In this document: piece after piece, positions 46,154 to 56,156 of the stretch
How positions within the stretch are numbered: position 1 is the first letter of the stretch
How the letters are laid out: each line of letters starts with the position of its first letter
Assembly (NCBI GenBank): GCA_002286855.1
Contig: NRSV01000063.1
Span: 148,790 to 212,789, forward strand
DNA: 64,000 bases
Direction of reading: 5' to 3'
Origin: Bipolaris cookei
Taxonomy: Eukaryota; Ascomycota; Dothideomycetes; Pleosporales; Pleosporaceae
The notes under the pieces: generated by a model
The model's database searches: none
Told to the model about the DNA's origin: nothing
What the model saw: only the letters and a program-made list of their open reading frames with translations
Made by a program: the position numbers and the translations under genes

Positions 46154-47024
46154 CCGAAAATGCCCGAAAATCTTTCGACGAGAACAATTGACGCTCCCCG
46201 TGCGACCTCAGAATGTTCAGAACGTTCTGAGTTTCTTGTTCAAAAGGATCATACAGAATGCACTTGAGCTGCCCAGGGCAACCAAACTACTATCAGAGGC
46301 CGTTATTGCTAGATCTAATAATATTCATATATTCAAATCCTCTTCCAAAGCACACAGAAATATCGCCTTATAAATACCTCTGTGAGTTTGTGACAATAGT
46401 CCCACTACCAAATGTTGACCTTCTAGACTGATGAAATTATGTATATTTTTTAATCCAACCTCTGAATCCACAATACATGAAAGCCCTACTGAAGCCTACG
46501 GACGCAAATATAGTCTCGACAACTAACAAGGGCATGAAGGTGCTACTGACACCCTTAGCGTCTGTCATATTCTGACATTGATATACAACATGATCAATAC
46601 TTCCTACACAGGGCCGCTGGAGCATGGTCATTTCAGCTGTTCCGTGTACGACGTCACTCATTTAGTAGCATCAGCTCTATCGTCGTTGTTCTAACACGTC
46701 AACCACCCAATGCAGCCTAGCTCAGCCTTGTCGGCGTCGGGGCTGCACCATACCGAGTGCATGACATCACAATTCCAAGACTATGTCGCAATGCCCCTTC
46801 CTTACTTCTGCGCATGCGTGCGTACTGAGACAGCGCAGATCATGGCCAGGTAGGCTTGTTGGCATGTGGTGTGGAAGCTGCTGTCAGCGTCATCAGTATA
46901 TCTTGCCCTCTTTCCCTTCGTTTTATCCACTATTACTTGATACCCCTCTCGACCTCCACACCTAAACTTTAACGACCCGATCCTTTCAACTATTATTCAT
47001 AATTTACGACTCGATATACTCAAC
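46154..47024. other. Intergenic region with HSE-like palindrome
   Basis: No gene seen. A 25-nt near-palindrome at 46207-46231 is entered separately. The last ~130 nt are pyrimidine-rich and lead to the start of the repeat-protein gene. Confidence 0.45.
46207..46231. promoter_or_regulatory. Near-perfect palindrome with GAAnnTTC units
   Basis: Arms CTCAGAATGTTC and GAACGTTCTGAG flank a single A and pair with one mismatch. The centre reads GAATGTTC-A-GAACGTTC, two GAAnnTTC modules like those bound by heat-shock factor, though the 1-nt spacing between modules differs from the classic 2 nt. It lies 794 bp upstream of the hydrophilic repeat protein gene. Confidence 0.35.
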
Positions 47025-47575
47025 ATGACTGGCGCACACTCTGGTTCCGGCCTTGGCGATGCCATCCGCAAGGGTGTGCACATGGTTCATGTAAGTCTTC
47101 GTATATCTGTAGCCCAGCAGGAATACTGGTTGCCAACGCATATGTGTGCTATGCGCCGATAGCTGACAGATTATAGGGCACTGGCGAAGCCATCCGTGGC
47201 AATGCAATGTCTATGGTCGACGAAGCAAGCGGTGACAAGGCGAGCGCAGTCAAGAACCAAGAGATTGCCAACAAGGGAGTCGACGAATGGGACCGTGGCT
47301 ACCGCGGTCATGCCACAAGTGCTGGTGTTACTCCCACCAATACCACTTCCACGTCTACAAACTATGGCCCGCACGACTCCAACATTGGCAACAAGCTGGA
47401 CCCAAGATTTGATTCAGACACAGACCACAGGGGAACATCAACCGGTTCCACCAATGCTGGTCCCCACTCGACCAACGTGGGCAACAAGCTTGACCCGCGC
47501 TTCGACTCTGATCAAGATCACCGGGCTGATCCTACTTCTACAATTGGTGGTACGGGATACGATGCACGCAGATAG
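47025..47575 (+). CDS. Small hydrophilic repeat protein, stress/conidiation type
   Basis: Exons 47025-47090 and 47177-47575 give 154 aa. The protein is Gly/Asn/Asp/Ser-rich, almost free of hydrophobic core residues and lacks a signal peptide, like LEA-type or glucose-repressible fungal stress proteins; it is not an assigned family. The start MTGAHSGSGLGDAIRKGVHM leads to GTGEAIRGNAMSMVDEA across the intron. Two 22-residue repeats follow, GPHDSNIGNKLDPRFDSDTD and GPHSTNVGNKLDPRFDSDQD, each then ending HR, separated by a Gly/Thr/Ser spacer. The intron (86 nt) is phase 0. A decayed further copy of the repeat appears about 350 bp downstream, so the locus probably once had more repeats or a tandem paralogue. 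Role in stress or spore survival is inference. Confidence 0.75.
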
Positions 47576-48859
47576 ATACAACCTTATAATCTAATACTAT
47601 TATACCCTTCACAACATATCTCACCTGTTTTCGATCCTTTTGCTAATGTTTTAGCTGGTTTACCCGCCTCTCTTCCCAGCCGGAAAACCGACGGCACCGG
47701 TGAGTATCAGTGTGTGCACCAAGTTCCACAGTCCCTGTTGCGAACCATTTCGATTATTTCTATATGATTCCGATAAATTGGTAGACTAATCATCTCCAGA
47801 TGACAAAGAAATCATCTGGAACCCTTTACATGGTCTCGAAGACACCTAGCATGTATCTCATAAACACCAGCACGGCCCCAACCCACCACACGAGCATCGT
47901 GGCTCAATAGGTGCCTTATCTAAACTTGAAGCACCCAACAAACTCGATCCTGTTTTCTCTGTTGACTTGACACCGAATCAACGAAGTATACAGATCACGC
48001 AAACATACACCGTCTCCGTGGCTCGCTAAGTGGTGCCCCAGACCTCCAGGATACACAAAAGCTTGACCCTCCCACTTTCGAGCCTGCACATGCCTCTGGT
48101 GAAGTGTTAGCTTATGAAACAGGTCACAACCAACCCGATTCGTTGTACCACCAGCCAAAGCCCACATATGAGAGCAATGTCGTCAACTCGCACGCTTGAG
48201 GTATAGGAGTTGAACAACTTCAGCAGCCAGATAGCGCAACTACGGGGTCTAGAGCAAATTCCATTGAACACATTGCTAGGTCTAGTACGATGAAAGGCGA
48301 GGCAGGATCAACGCCAAATACTCAAAAGAGCGAACATCACTAAGAAGTTCTGCTTAATTGGGAACGAGATGGCGGACCGATAATACTCTTTTGACACGGA
48401 TTCGGCATCACTTCAAATCCTGAAAGAGGAATAGTCCAAGCTATTAGAGCCGACTTTATTCTGTATGAGTGAGACGTACCTAGTGTCAAGTATAAAATCA
48501 ACGGCCTGTCTTTTAATTTGCAGCCCTACGTGAAATTCCTGGCTCAACCTTGCTGCGTCGCTAATAAGCCGTACCGGTATGTTGTTGAGAAACACCCAGT
48601 ATCTCTTAATTTCCGCAAATCTCGGCCCGCGCATCACTCAATCGAGCGTGTTTTTTTTTCAGCATTCTGAGCACTGAACAACAACAATGATCAATGGCAG
48701 TATTAGTTAATAATATTACACCGAAAAATAATAATCTCTATCTTCTATACAACTATGTACGCTATTTGTTCACAAAAAACAGCGCGATCCACGTGACTTT
48801 GAAGAGAGAAAAGAAATGAAGAAGAGAGAATAAGGGAAATACAAAGAGAGGAGGAAGCC
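47576..48859. other. Intergenic region with decayed coding remnant
   Basis: Apart from the remnant entered at 47860-48199, nothing is recognised. The right part should hold the pantothenate kinase 3' UTR. Confidence 0.45.
47860..48199 (+). pseudogene. Decayed relative of the hydrophilic repeat protein
   Basis: In one frame, HEHRGSIGALSKLEAPNKLD is followed by PVFSVDLTPNQ, which resembles the NKLDPRFDSDTDHR repeat of the intact gene upstream. A second frame, from about 48010 to a stop at 48199, reads as hydrophilic protein (GAPDLQDTQKLDPPTFEPAH) for some 60 codons. Neither frame has a start and stops interrupt both, so the copy is broken by at least one frameshift. The repeat resemblance is visible but short. 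Confidence 0.45.
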
Positions 48860-50588
48860 TCAAGTCGGTCTCGCCGGCCCTGCAAAGCTTTCCCTTCTCC
48901 CCCAGTTTCTGGGCTGCCTCTTCAAAAACGCACCTACAGCACCGAGATACCCCTCGTGCCTGAGAAAATACGCTTGGCGTGTGTCTTTGGACCAGAAGCG
49001 AATGGCGTAGGACAAGGTATTCATAGTTTGGGAGTGGCCGCCGATGAAGGAGCCGCCAAAGTAAATACGCGGTAAGCCATGTTTTTCAGCATGGAGATGA
49101 GCGATTTGACCAATGTTGTTTGAGACCGCGTAAAGGAGCGAGCGCGCCATGTCTTCTGGACGGAAGGAACCAGGGGTGTGAGGTAGCTCTGCAGAGCCCT
49201 GGACATGTTCTGCTTCCTCTCTGCGCTTGAGGTCGCCGTTGCAGCCATCTTCTGCTTCGCGCTCGGCTGCGCGCTTCATCTTGTAGACTTTGCCAAAGGA
49301 GGAGGCAATGTGTGTGCTCTTGAGGCCTATCTTGTTGTATGCTTGGCCGTAGATGTCGCCGACGAGGAGGTCGACGCTGGAGTTGTCGCCATTCTCGGCC
49401 AGTCGGAGCATGTCGTCGAAGCTGCGGGCGCCGGTGAGTAGAGACAATAGGCCCCAGAGTGTTCCGCCGCCTAGCGATGTTCCGCCTATGCGCTCGAATT
49501 GTCGTGGTCCCGAGACTTTGATCATGGAGACGCCGGAGCCAATGTTTACGAGGAGGTAGGGATAGATGTTCGGTGGGTCCGGAGGGTGTGGCACGAATTC
49601 CATGGGGCTGTCTTCGCTGTAGGTAAAGACTTCATCGGGTATCTCATTGATGAAGAAATCGAGGCCTGGGTAGCGCCATCGTCAGCAGTGTCCCGTCGCA
49701 GCATATAGACAGCGGCAATAATCATACCTATGATCAAGCACTCCATTTCGTCTTCTCGTATGACCTCGACATCTAGCGCCTGTGTAATCTTGTCATGGTA
49801 CTTGAATGCGCCTCCTCCGGTGGCCATAATGCACAGGTCCTGCGACTTGGTATCATTGTGCTGTTTCTGGTCGGCCTTGAGCTTGCGCATAAATTCTATA
49901 CATGCGTCAATGCGATCCGTCTCGAACTTGAAAAAGTTCAGCCGTCCGCCCGCCGCATCGTCGCCTGGTTCACGCGAAAAGTATACGAGTTTGGCAAGGG
50001 AACCTCCAATCTACCAGGTCGCATTAGCATGCTACTGCTTACACTTTACAAGGGGGTCTGCGCTGGAAAAACGTAACAGCGCATGATTGCGTGCCGAGCG
50101 CAACAACGAGCAGAGAATTGCGCAAGAGCACTTACATCAACGGCTACATGGCTCACGACGGCCGTGTGGTTGGGCAGCCGAATGTCGTGGGGATCGTGCT
50201 CGTAGTCTTCGCTTTTCGGCGTATCCGGCTGCTCCTCGTCGACTATGAAAGCGCCCTGAACATTGATGCGCACGCTGCCCGGGTGCTGGATGGTGTCCTG
50301 AATGTCGCTTTGGGCAGTAGTCCGCCTAGGACGTCCGAAATCCGGGGTCGGTGTGATCTCTATGGCTTGCGCACGCGATGCCTTAGGGCCGGTTTCACTC
50401 GTCGCGGGGTCCAGTGCAGGCGACATGGAGACGGATGCTTTGGGTCTTGGCAGCGACTTTACTTTCTTCCAGCGACGACGGCGTACGCTCGAAATTCGTC
50501 GGCTGGCGATGAAGTCGTGATGGGGGGATGACTGTGCGAAGACAGATGTTGGCATTGAGGTCGCCGCAGATAGCGATAGGCGCTCCAT
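48860..50588 (-). CDS. Pantothenate kinase, eukaryotic type II
   Basis: Exons 50588-50136, 50010-49728 and 49665-48860 give 513 aa. The enzyme phosphorylates pantothenate, the first and controlling step of coenzyme A synthesis. The actin-like ATPase signatures are DIGGSLAKLVYFSRE across the first intron, LCIMATGGGAFKY, LLVNIGSGVSMIKV and RIGGTSLGGGTLWGLL, with a C-terminal RIYFGGSFIGGH. About 140 disordered Ser/Pro/Arg residues precede the kinase fold, longer than in yeast Cab1 (367 aa). A charged insert (KRAAEREAEDGCNGDLKRRE) sits between the GGG motif region and the last domain. The first intron is 125 nt. The start is the only ATG upstream of the conserved part in this frame (MERLSLSAATSMPTS). 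Confidence 0.93.
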
Positions 50589-51337
50589 TTGTCCGCTTCG
50601 CAACGGGGCTTTATTGCCTGGGGAAGACGTGATCTGAAGTTCTGCGCAGAATAGAGCCCAAGAGGTTCAACAAAATTCTGGCTCCTCAACTCAACTGCCA
50701 GAGCAAGCAGAGCACCGAGAGGGGGTTCATATATTCTCTCCATGGTTCCCTCCGGTGAAACGGACCTTACTTAGTGAGTCGAATTTGCGCGCTCACATTG
50801 CCGAGTCGGAAGATTGCTAAGCTCGGCAACTTTTAGAAACAGAGATGGGTAACATCCGAGGGATCGGCTGGGGGGTTGTGGAGGTGGTGCAACAACTACC
50901 ATACTCTCACTTCCCGTCACCCGCGAGTGATGGGCTTTGGAGTGCAATATTAAAGTCGATGGAAGGTGTTTGCTGGGGACGCCTAAAAATCATGGGTGCG
51001 CATAGCCACGTGCCGCAAACACGCTTGCTTGCACCCAACTGTAACTTCAAATACGTCACCATCAGATTTGGATGTGCTGTTGCAAAGCGTTCACAATGAA
51101 AGATTCACCGTCCTTACCGCCTGCGAAGCACAGTGTGCTCTTGCAGACAATCGCGTACCACTATAGGAGCCGATGACGTCGTGCACCCGTACCTCGAAAC
51201 TCTCAAGCCTCATAATCTGGACCAACTTCCATCAAGCACAATTATCAAGTCATTCACTCAACATCGTATCCAAAATCTACTCCTCGCCGTCTCTACTGTT
51301 TACCAGAGGCCTCAGCGCCATCACCAGCACCAGCACC
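50589..51337. promoter_or_regulatory. Divergent promoter region, pantothenate kinase / zinc-finger-like gene
   Basis: No gene supported in about 750 bp between divergent starts. The right-hand gene's frame is open back to 51173 but that part reads as UTR. Confidence 0.4.
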
Positions 51338-52369
51338 ATGTCGTGGATGGACTCTTGGTCTCGTCCTAGCAAACACGCCGTTACTCCACCGCCCCTATAC
51401 CTCACAGTTGGCGACTCAGTCCCATATTGCCACAGCTGCGGTCGAGTCATCGGCGACCGACGTAAAACACAAAAGGCAGCAGAAGTAAAGTATTGCTCAG
51501 CAAGATGTCGCAACAGCAAACCCGGCCCGATTGACCGCAAAATCGAAGCCACCTTCGCAGCTCTGCTAAACGGCGCGAGCATAGAGTCGTTCAAGGAAGA
51601 TGCCGGGGTCGAGCCTGCAAGTGATGGCATTAAGATGAATCGGAATGAAGACGACCATGAGCATGGAAAAGGCCGCAAAGGCGAAAAGAAGTACAAGAAG
51701 AAGCCCTCCAAGACGACAAAGGGCGATCAGAGAATCATCGTCGAATGTAGCACTGTAGAAGAAATTGTCTTCCAGCGCGAAAAAGACCCCGAGAAAGTGT
51801 ACGGGCGCCGTAAAAATCGCAGAGCGCGCTTTGTAGTCGAGAAACCAGAGGACTGGCGAAGCGTAGATATGGTCGATCATCCCGCATCAGGAACTGCTTC
51901 CAGCGGCACAGGAGCTTCAACACAACCTCCGCCCCCGGATCTTACCAGCGACGAAGATACCATTTCAGACTCTGAGGGCGAAGCCGAAGGTGGAATCGTG
52001 TTGGAGCCTTCCTCGCCGCCAGGAACCAACTCTCATGTTCTCCCCGACACGATAGAGTACGGCTACGGATCCGGCAAGATCCGACCGCCACAAGCCCAGA
52101 ACGACGTCAATGGATCCGTCGGTGGCGAAAAAGGCTGGGCCGAGCGCATCGAAGAAACAGATGAGATGAAACTGAAGCGCCGCGAAGGCCAGAGAAAAGC
52201 AGACGAGCGGGAAATGGTGCGCAAAGCAGCGAGACGCGGATGTGCCTTTGGCTTCACGGTTCCCGACGAGCTCGAGAAAAGAAAATGCGAGGCCGTCATG
52301 AAAGGCGCAGTTGTCGAAGCAAGCTTCGCAAAGGGCGAGTGGGGCGTCAGATGGCGAGAACGAATATAA
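51338..52369 (+). CDS. Uncharacterised protein with a short CxxC zinc-finger-like motif
   Basis: I do not recognise a characterised family. One exon, 343 aa, from MSWMDSWSRPSKHAV. Near the N-terminus the paired cysteines of YCHSCGRVIGDRR and VKYCSARCRNSKPG suggest a small treble-clef or ribbon zinc site (CxxC...CxxxC). The following helix PIDRKIEATFAALLNGASIE is conserved-looking. The middle is very basic and low complexity (GKGRKGEKKYKKKPSKTTKG). The C-terminal part has an acidic DEDTISDSEGEAEGG tract and ends with a helical charged region and RRGCAFGFTVP. Composition fits a nuclear protein; function is unknown. It is convergent with the telomere-protein gene, 262 bp between stops. Confidence 0.8.
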   Translation: MSWMDSWSRPSKHAVTPPPLYLTVGDSVPYCHSCGRVIGDRRKTQKAAEVKYCSARCRNSKPGPIDRKIEATFAALLNGASIESFKEDAGVEPASDGIKMNRNEDDHEHGKGRKGEKKYKKKPSKTTKGDQRIIVECSTVEEIVFQREKDPEKVYGRRKNRRARFVVEKPEDWRSVDMVDHPASGTASSGTGASTQPPPPDLTSDEDTISDSEGEAEGGIVLEPSSPPGTNSHVLPDTIEYGYGSGKIRPPQAQNDVNGSVGGEKGWAERIEETDEMKLKRREGQRKADEREMVRKAARRGCAFGFTVPDELEKRKCEAVMKGAVVEASFAKGEWGVRWRERI

Positions 52370-52631
52370 AATCACTAAGAGTAACACATGGAAAACTAGG
52401 ACTTTTTTGCTTGTGGTGGGAAAAAAAGTTTGGCTCGGGAAGAGCAAAGAAAACATGCGATTTTATACGCCAAACGAGTCGTGGGTATCAAGAGTATCGG
52501 CAACTATCGAAGAAGAAAAAAAAAGACCAAAAAACGTTTACGCTCCCCATGCGCCTGTGCGAAGCAATTCATTTACACATAAACGGGGGTTAAGAGCAAA
52601 ATGTGACAGCTCATCATTAACATATACTCAC

Positions 52632-55468
52632 TCATGCATCTTCCTGGCGCACCCACTCACCATCATCGCGCATTAGCCATCCGTTTCTCATCAAGGCTGC
52701 GCCGTATTTCTCTTTTGGATGGACAATGTGCTCGAAGCCTGGTCTGAGTCCAGTACCAGATCTACACTTTATTAGTACGTTGATCTCATAAAAAACGAGT
52801 TCCATAGTAGATATACAACTTACTTGATCATGTTGAGCGCCATATTCCTCGCTTTGTCCTTGAGATTGACTTGTGACCGACCTTCCAAGAAATTGCCGTT
52901 GCTCTTGTCGTATGTGAGGATTGTCGAGTACTTGGCTGGATACATGCGCATGTATTCACACAGGGCGTCTTCCTCCTCGTTGGACCATATTTTGCGGGGT
53001 TTGCGCTCGTTTCGATACCTGTGAGTCTGGAGCTGTTGGTTTTCCTGAGCAAGTTGACGTTGGGCTTTGTAGTTGGAGGATGGAATTTCTTCAGTCATCT
53101 CCGGGGCCTCAGTCTCAGAGACAGATTCTGCTTGCTCCGGTGGTTGTCGGGATGATTGGGTTAGGCATGGAGGAGGTTGATGACTCGGTGGAGGAGCGGA
53201 TGATGGAGGGTCGATGCGAACTTTTTTGGTCATTGGAGCATTGCGCCGACGTTCTGGGACGCGGAAACTGCGATCTTCGCTTTCGAATGCATCGTCAGAA
53301 TTGGAGTCGTCCTCCATTGGTCGTAAGCGTTTACGTGATGAAGATTTTGGGGGCGGCTTTGCTTTGTCTGCGTTGGATGGCCCTGGCGTAGGCTGTGTCT
53401 CGTCGAATCCATCCCCAAACTCGACACGCTGCGCAGTAACCTGCCGGTCGAATATTGATACTGGGCAATTTTCCTTCTGAGGTTTCCCCACGGCTTTCAA
53501 GCGTTTGAGCAAAGCTGCTGAGCTTTGCGGTGGATTAAACGCGACAAGTTCTTCAGACTGATCTTCCCTTTCCTTGATAACCTTTCCTGGCTGTGCCTGA
53601 TCCTGTAGGTCCTGTGGGACCTCTTCTGTTTGCTGCTGTTCGTCATTTTCCGGTACCAGCTGAATGCCATCTTGTTGCGTGGATTCTGCCAGAGGCTCTT
53701 CTTCCCCTTGCACCTGTTCTTCTCCTTCTCTTCCTTCCTTTCCTTCTGCTTCCGCTACTTGTTGAATCGGCTCTTTGCTCTGTTCTTGTCGAGAAGGGTT
53801 AACTTCAAAATCTACTCCAGAGTCACGTTCCCTGGCCTTCAGCATACCAATGGCACGAAAATCTACAGCAGCGTTGGGATCAAATTTGCGACTGCTGCGT
53901 CGCTTCTCTCGTCCAAACGAGGTCCGCTTCCTCCGCGGTGATTCTTGTGGGATCGACGGACCATTTACTTGCTCAATCACAGGCTGTGGCTCCTCATGGA
54001 GCTTCTTAACTTCGCGCACAATTGCCACTGTTCCACCAAGATCCTCAATTGCACTAAGCAGCTCCTTGCGTCGTAGACGCACCCACGCCAACAAGCGAAG
54101 AATCGTTGCTTCCCAAGGAAATTTCTCTCTCAGCCGTTCCAATCCGACAAGCTCGCTACGCTGCAACGAATCCTCGTCCGTTAGGAAGTGCCGAATCTCA
54201 TTCAAACGCGCTACAACTTGATCCTGAAGCTCTTGGGGTAGTGGAGACTCGTTGCCTCCCAATGCTGCAGTGTTCCAACCACGAATTGGAGAGCCGTCCA
54301 CAGCTTGTGATGACTCTGAGCAGAAGAAGATCTCGCTCACTGTTTCATCAGGATTGAAGTCGAGGCTGTCTGCCAGTTTTTGAAGCACCAATATTGTCAG
54401 TTGGGTCCGCAGCTCCAGTGCAAGCAGGAATGTCTCTTTGAACAGCCTGCTCTCGCCTTTACGAGACTGCTGTATATTAGGGTCCAGTGAGCGCATGAAT
54501 TGTGCGGGAAAAGTGTTGTCTAGCTGTCGTAGGACATCCCACATGGCCTTATCATCTCGGTCGGAATAAATCATTTGTTTTGCAAAGATGAGCAAGTTGG
54601 CCAGGTATAGTATCAGATCGAGGCCAGCATCCGATGCGGCAGTCTGCTCGTCAATTCCGAAGAGAGCCCGATGAAGCGTGTGGACATGAATATAGTTGTG
54701 TTCTTCGCTCTTGAAGTGCTTCAGATGCACATTCAGTTCTATCTCGTAGTCAAGGTATTCCTCAGAATAGGCGGAGCCCGGCTTTTGCATCTCTCGTATA
54801 TTTCGTAAATCGTCCGGCATAGCCGCACCGCTGGGCGCAATGTGATCCAAGAATTCGTCTGCGGAATCGCAAAGCTTGCGCAAGTGTTTTACAATGAACC
54901 TGGACTCCAAAAATTCGGCCTCGACCATGCTTAAAGAAATCGCAGTGGTTCCGGACATTTCGGATATGGCGCCGGGGGAACGGAAGGGCATAGGAATTTC
55001 TGGGGTTGAGTGTTTGGGCGTGCCTGGGGGTTCAATCTCGTCGAGCGCTAGCTGAGTATCCATTTCTTCTACAATAGTGAGGTCTAAGGCACGTTCATCA
55101 TCAGCCATGGGCGAGTCTAGCGGCTGGTAATCAATTCACGACTGCGTAGGGTTTCGCAGGTGATGTAGCGGGCGGCAAAGTGACTACTGACCTTCCGACA
55201 CCTCTTTCATGGCTTCGCGCCTTGTCTGACGCGCTTGGATTTCCTCGTTCTCATTCTCACCGGTTACGGAAGTGACGCTTGCCCGCCGCGTGGATCGATG
55301 GATGGGTTTCTCGACATGGACAAAGTCTGTGATTTCGCGACTCGCACTGCGCAAGCTTCTTGCGCGTGATGTGCGCGTTATTTGTGTTGTGGTAGTCTTG
55401 GAGAGTGGTAGTTGTGGGGTAGGTGTTTCGCGTCGGCCTGCAGACCGCACACCTCTACTGTCAACCAT
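52632..55468 (-). CDS. TRF/Taz1-like telomere repeat-binding protein (TRFH + Myb)
   Basis: Exons 55468-55192, 55116-52824 and 52761-52632 give 899 aa. The layout is that of TRF/Taz1 proteins, which bind double-stranded telomeric DNA as dimers. A basic N-terminus (GRRETPTPQLPLSK, RTSRARSLRSASR) comes first. The all-helical TRFH-like dimerisation region spans about residues 160-430 (ESRFIVKHLRKLCDSADEFL and later helices). A long Gln/Glu/Pro-rich linker with basic clusters follows. The C-terminal Myb domain (about 790-870) has RKIWSNEEEDALCEYMRMYP and the telobox-like VNLKDKARNMALNMIK. The final exon adds a 43-residue tail (SGTGLRPGFEHIVHPKEKYG). The first intron uses a GTCAGT donor; skipping it would shorten the N-terminus by 95 residues. 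The TRFH call rests on pattern and architecture; the telobox is the strongest evidence. Confidence 0.8.
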
Positions 55469-56156
55469 TAGGATTAGAAAGGGCGCGTTGTATCGACAAG
55501 CAGAACATGCGGTGGAGGGTGCGTGGGTGGCGCGACCTAGTGCTGACGGTGTATGTAAGTATCAATCGTGGTGATGGTGACTTGTTTACCGTCTGGTGCG
55601 CGACTGCAGCTGACTAAGGACGCCCGCCCAACGGACAGTCACGTGGTTGGAGCCAGCCATGAGTCAGCACCGGCCGTCGCAGCCTAGGGGTGGACCTCAA
55701 ACTTGGGCAGGGGGGAGGCCAGTGAAGACGTGCATACGAAGCGTTTGAGGTCGAGACGGGACTACGGCATTCAAGGGATGTTTCCGCCTTTGCTCACTCC
55801 ACTGTCAAAATTCCCTGAAAAGAAAAAACCCCCTAAACTAGTGCCTTATGTGCTTGCGTACACACTCCTACTAAATATAATACGTGGGCTGGCTGCACGC
55901 CTGCGCCCTCCTCCACACGCCGCTCACCCCAGTGTTACTCGACTGGCGTACGCCAAAACGCTAAGCACGCCTGTTTCCAACTTGAATCCAATTAACTCGT
56001 TGCACCTCCACATTCCTTCGCCACATTCTTGTTCTGTTCTCGTCGCTCTCTCTACATACACTTACGACCCTTTTCCTGCCCACGCTTCAATTCGTCGTTG
56101 AAGACCCTTTTCTTGCCCTTCTACCCTCCCTCGCTCACATCTCAATTCCTTTCATC
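55469..56156. promoter_or_regulatory. Divergent promoter region, telomere protein / Gdt1-like
   Basis: No gene supported. A GTCACGTGG E-box is near 55638, and a CT-rich tract leads into the Gdt1-like start (CTCACATCTCAATTCC). Confidence 0.45.

Noticed and set aside
55703..56101. 132-codon plus-strand frame before the Gdt1-like gene
   Set aside because: Lies in a promoter region, lacks protein-like composition, and no splice link to the downstream gene was found.
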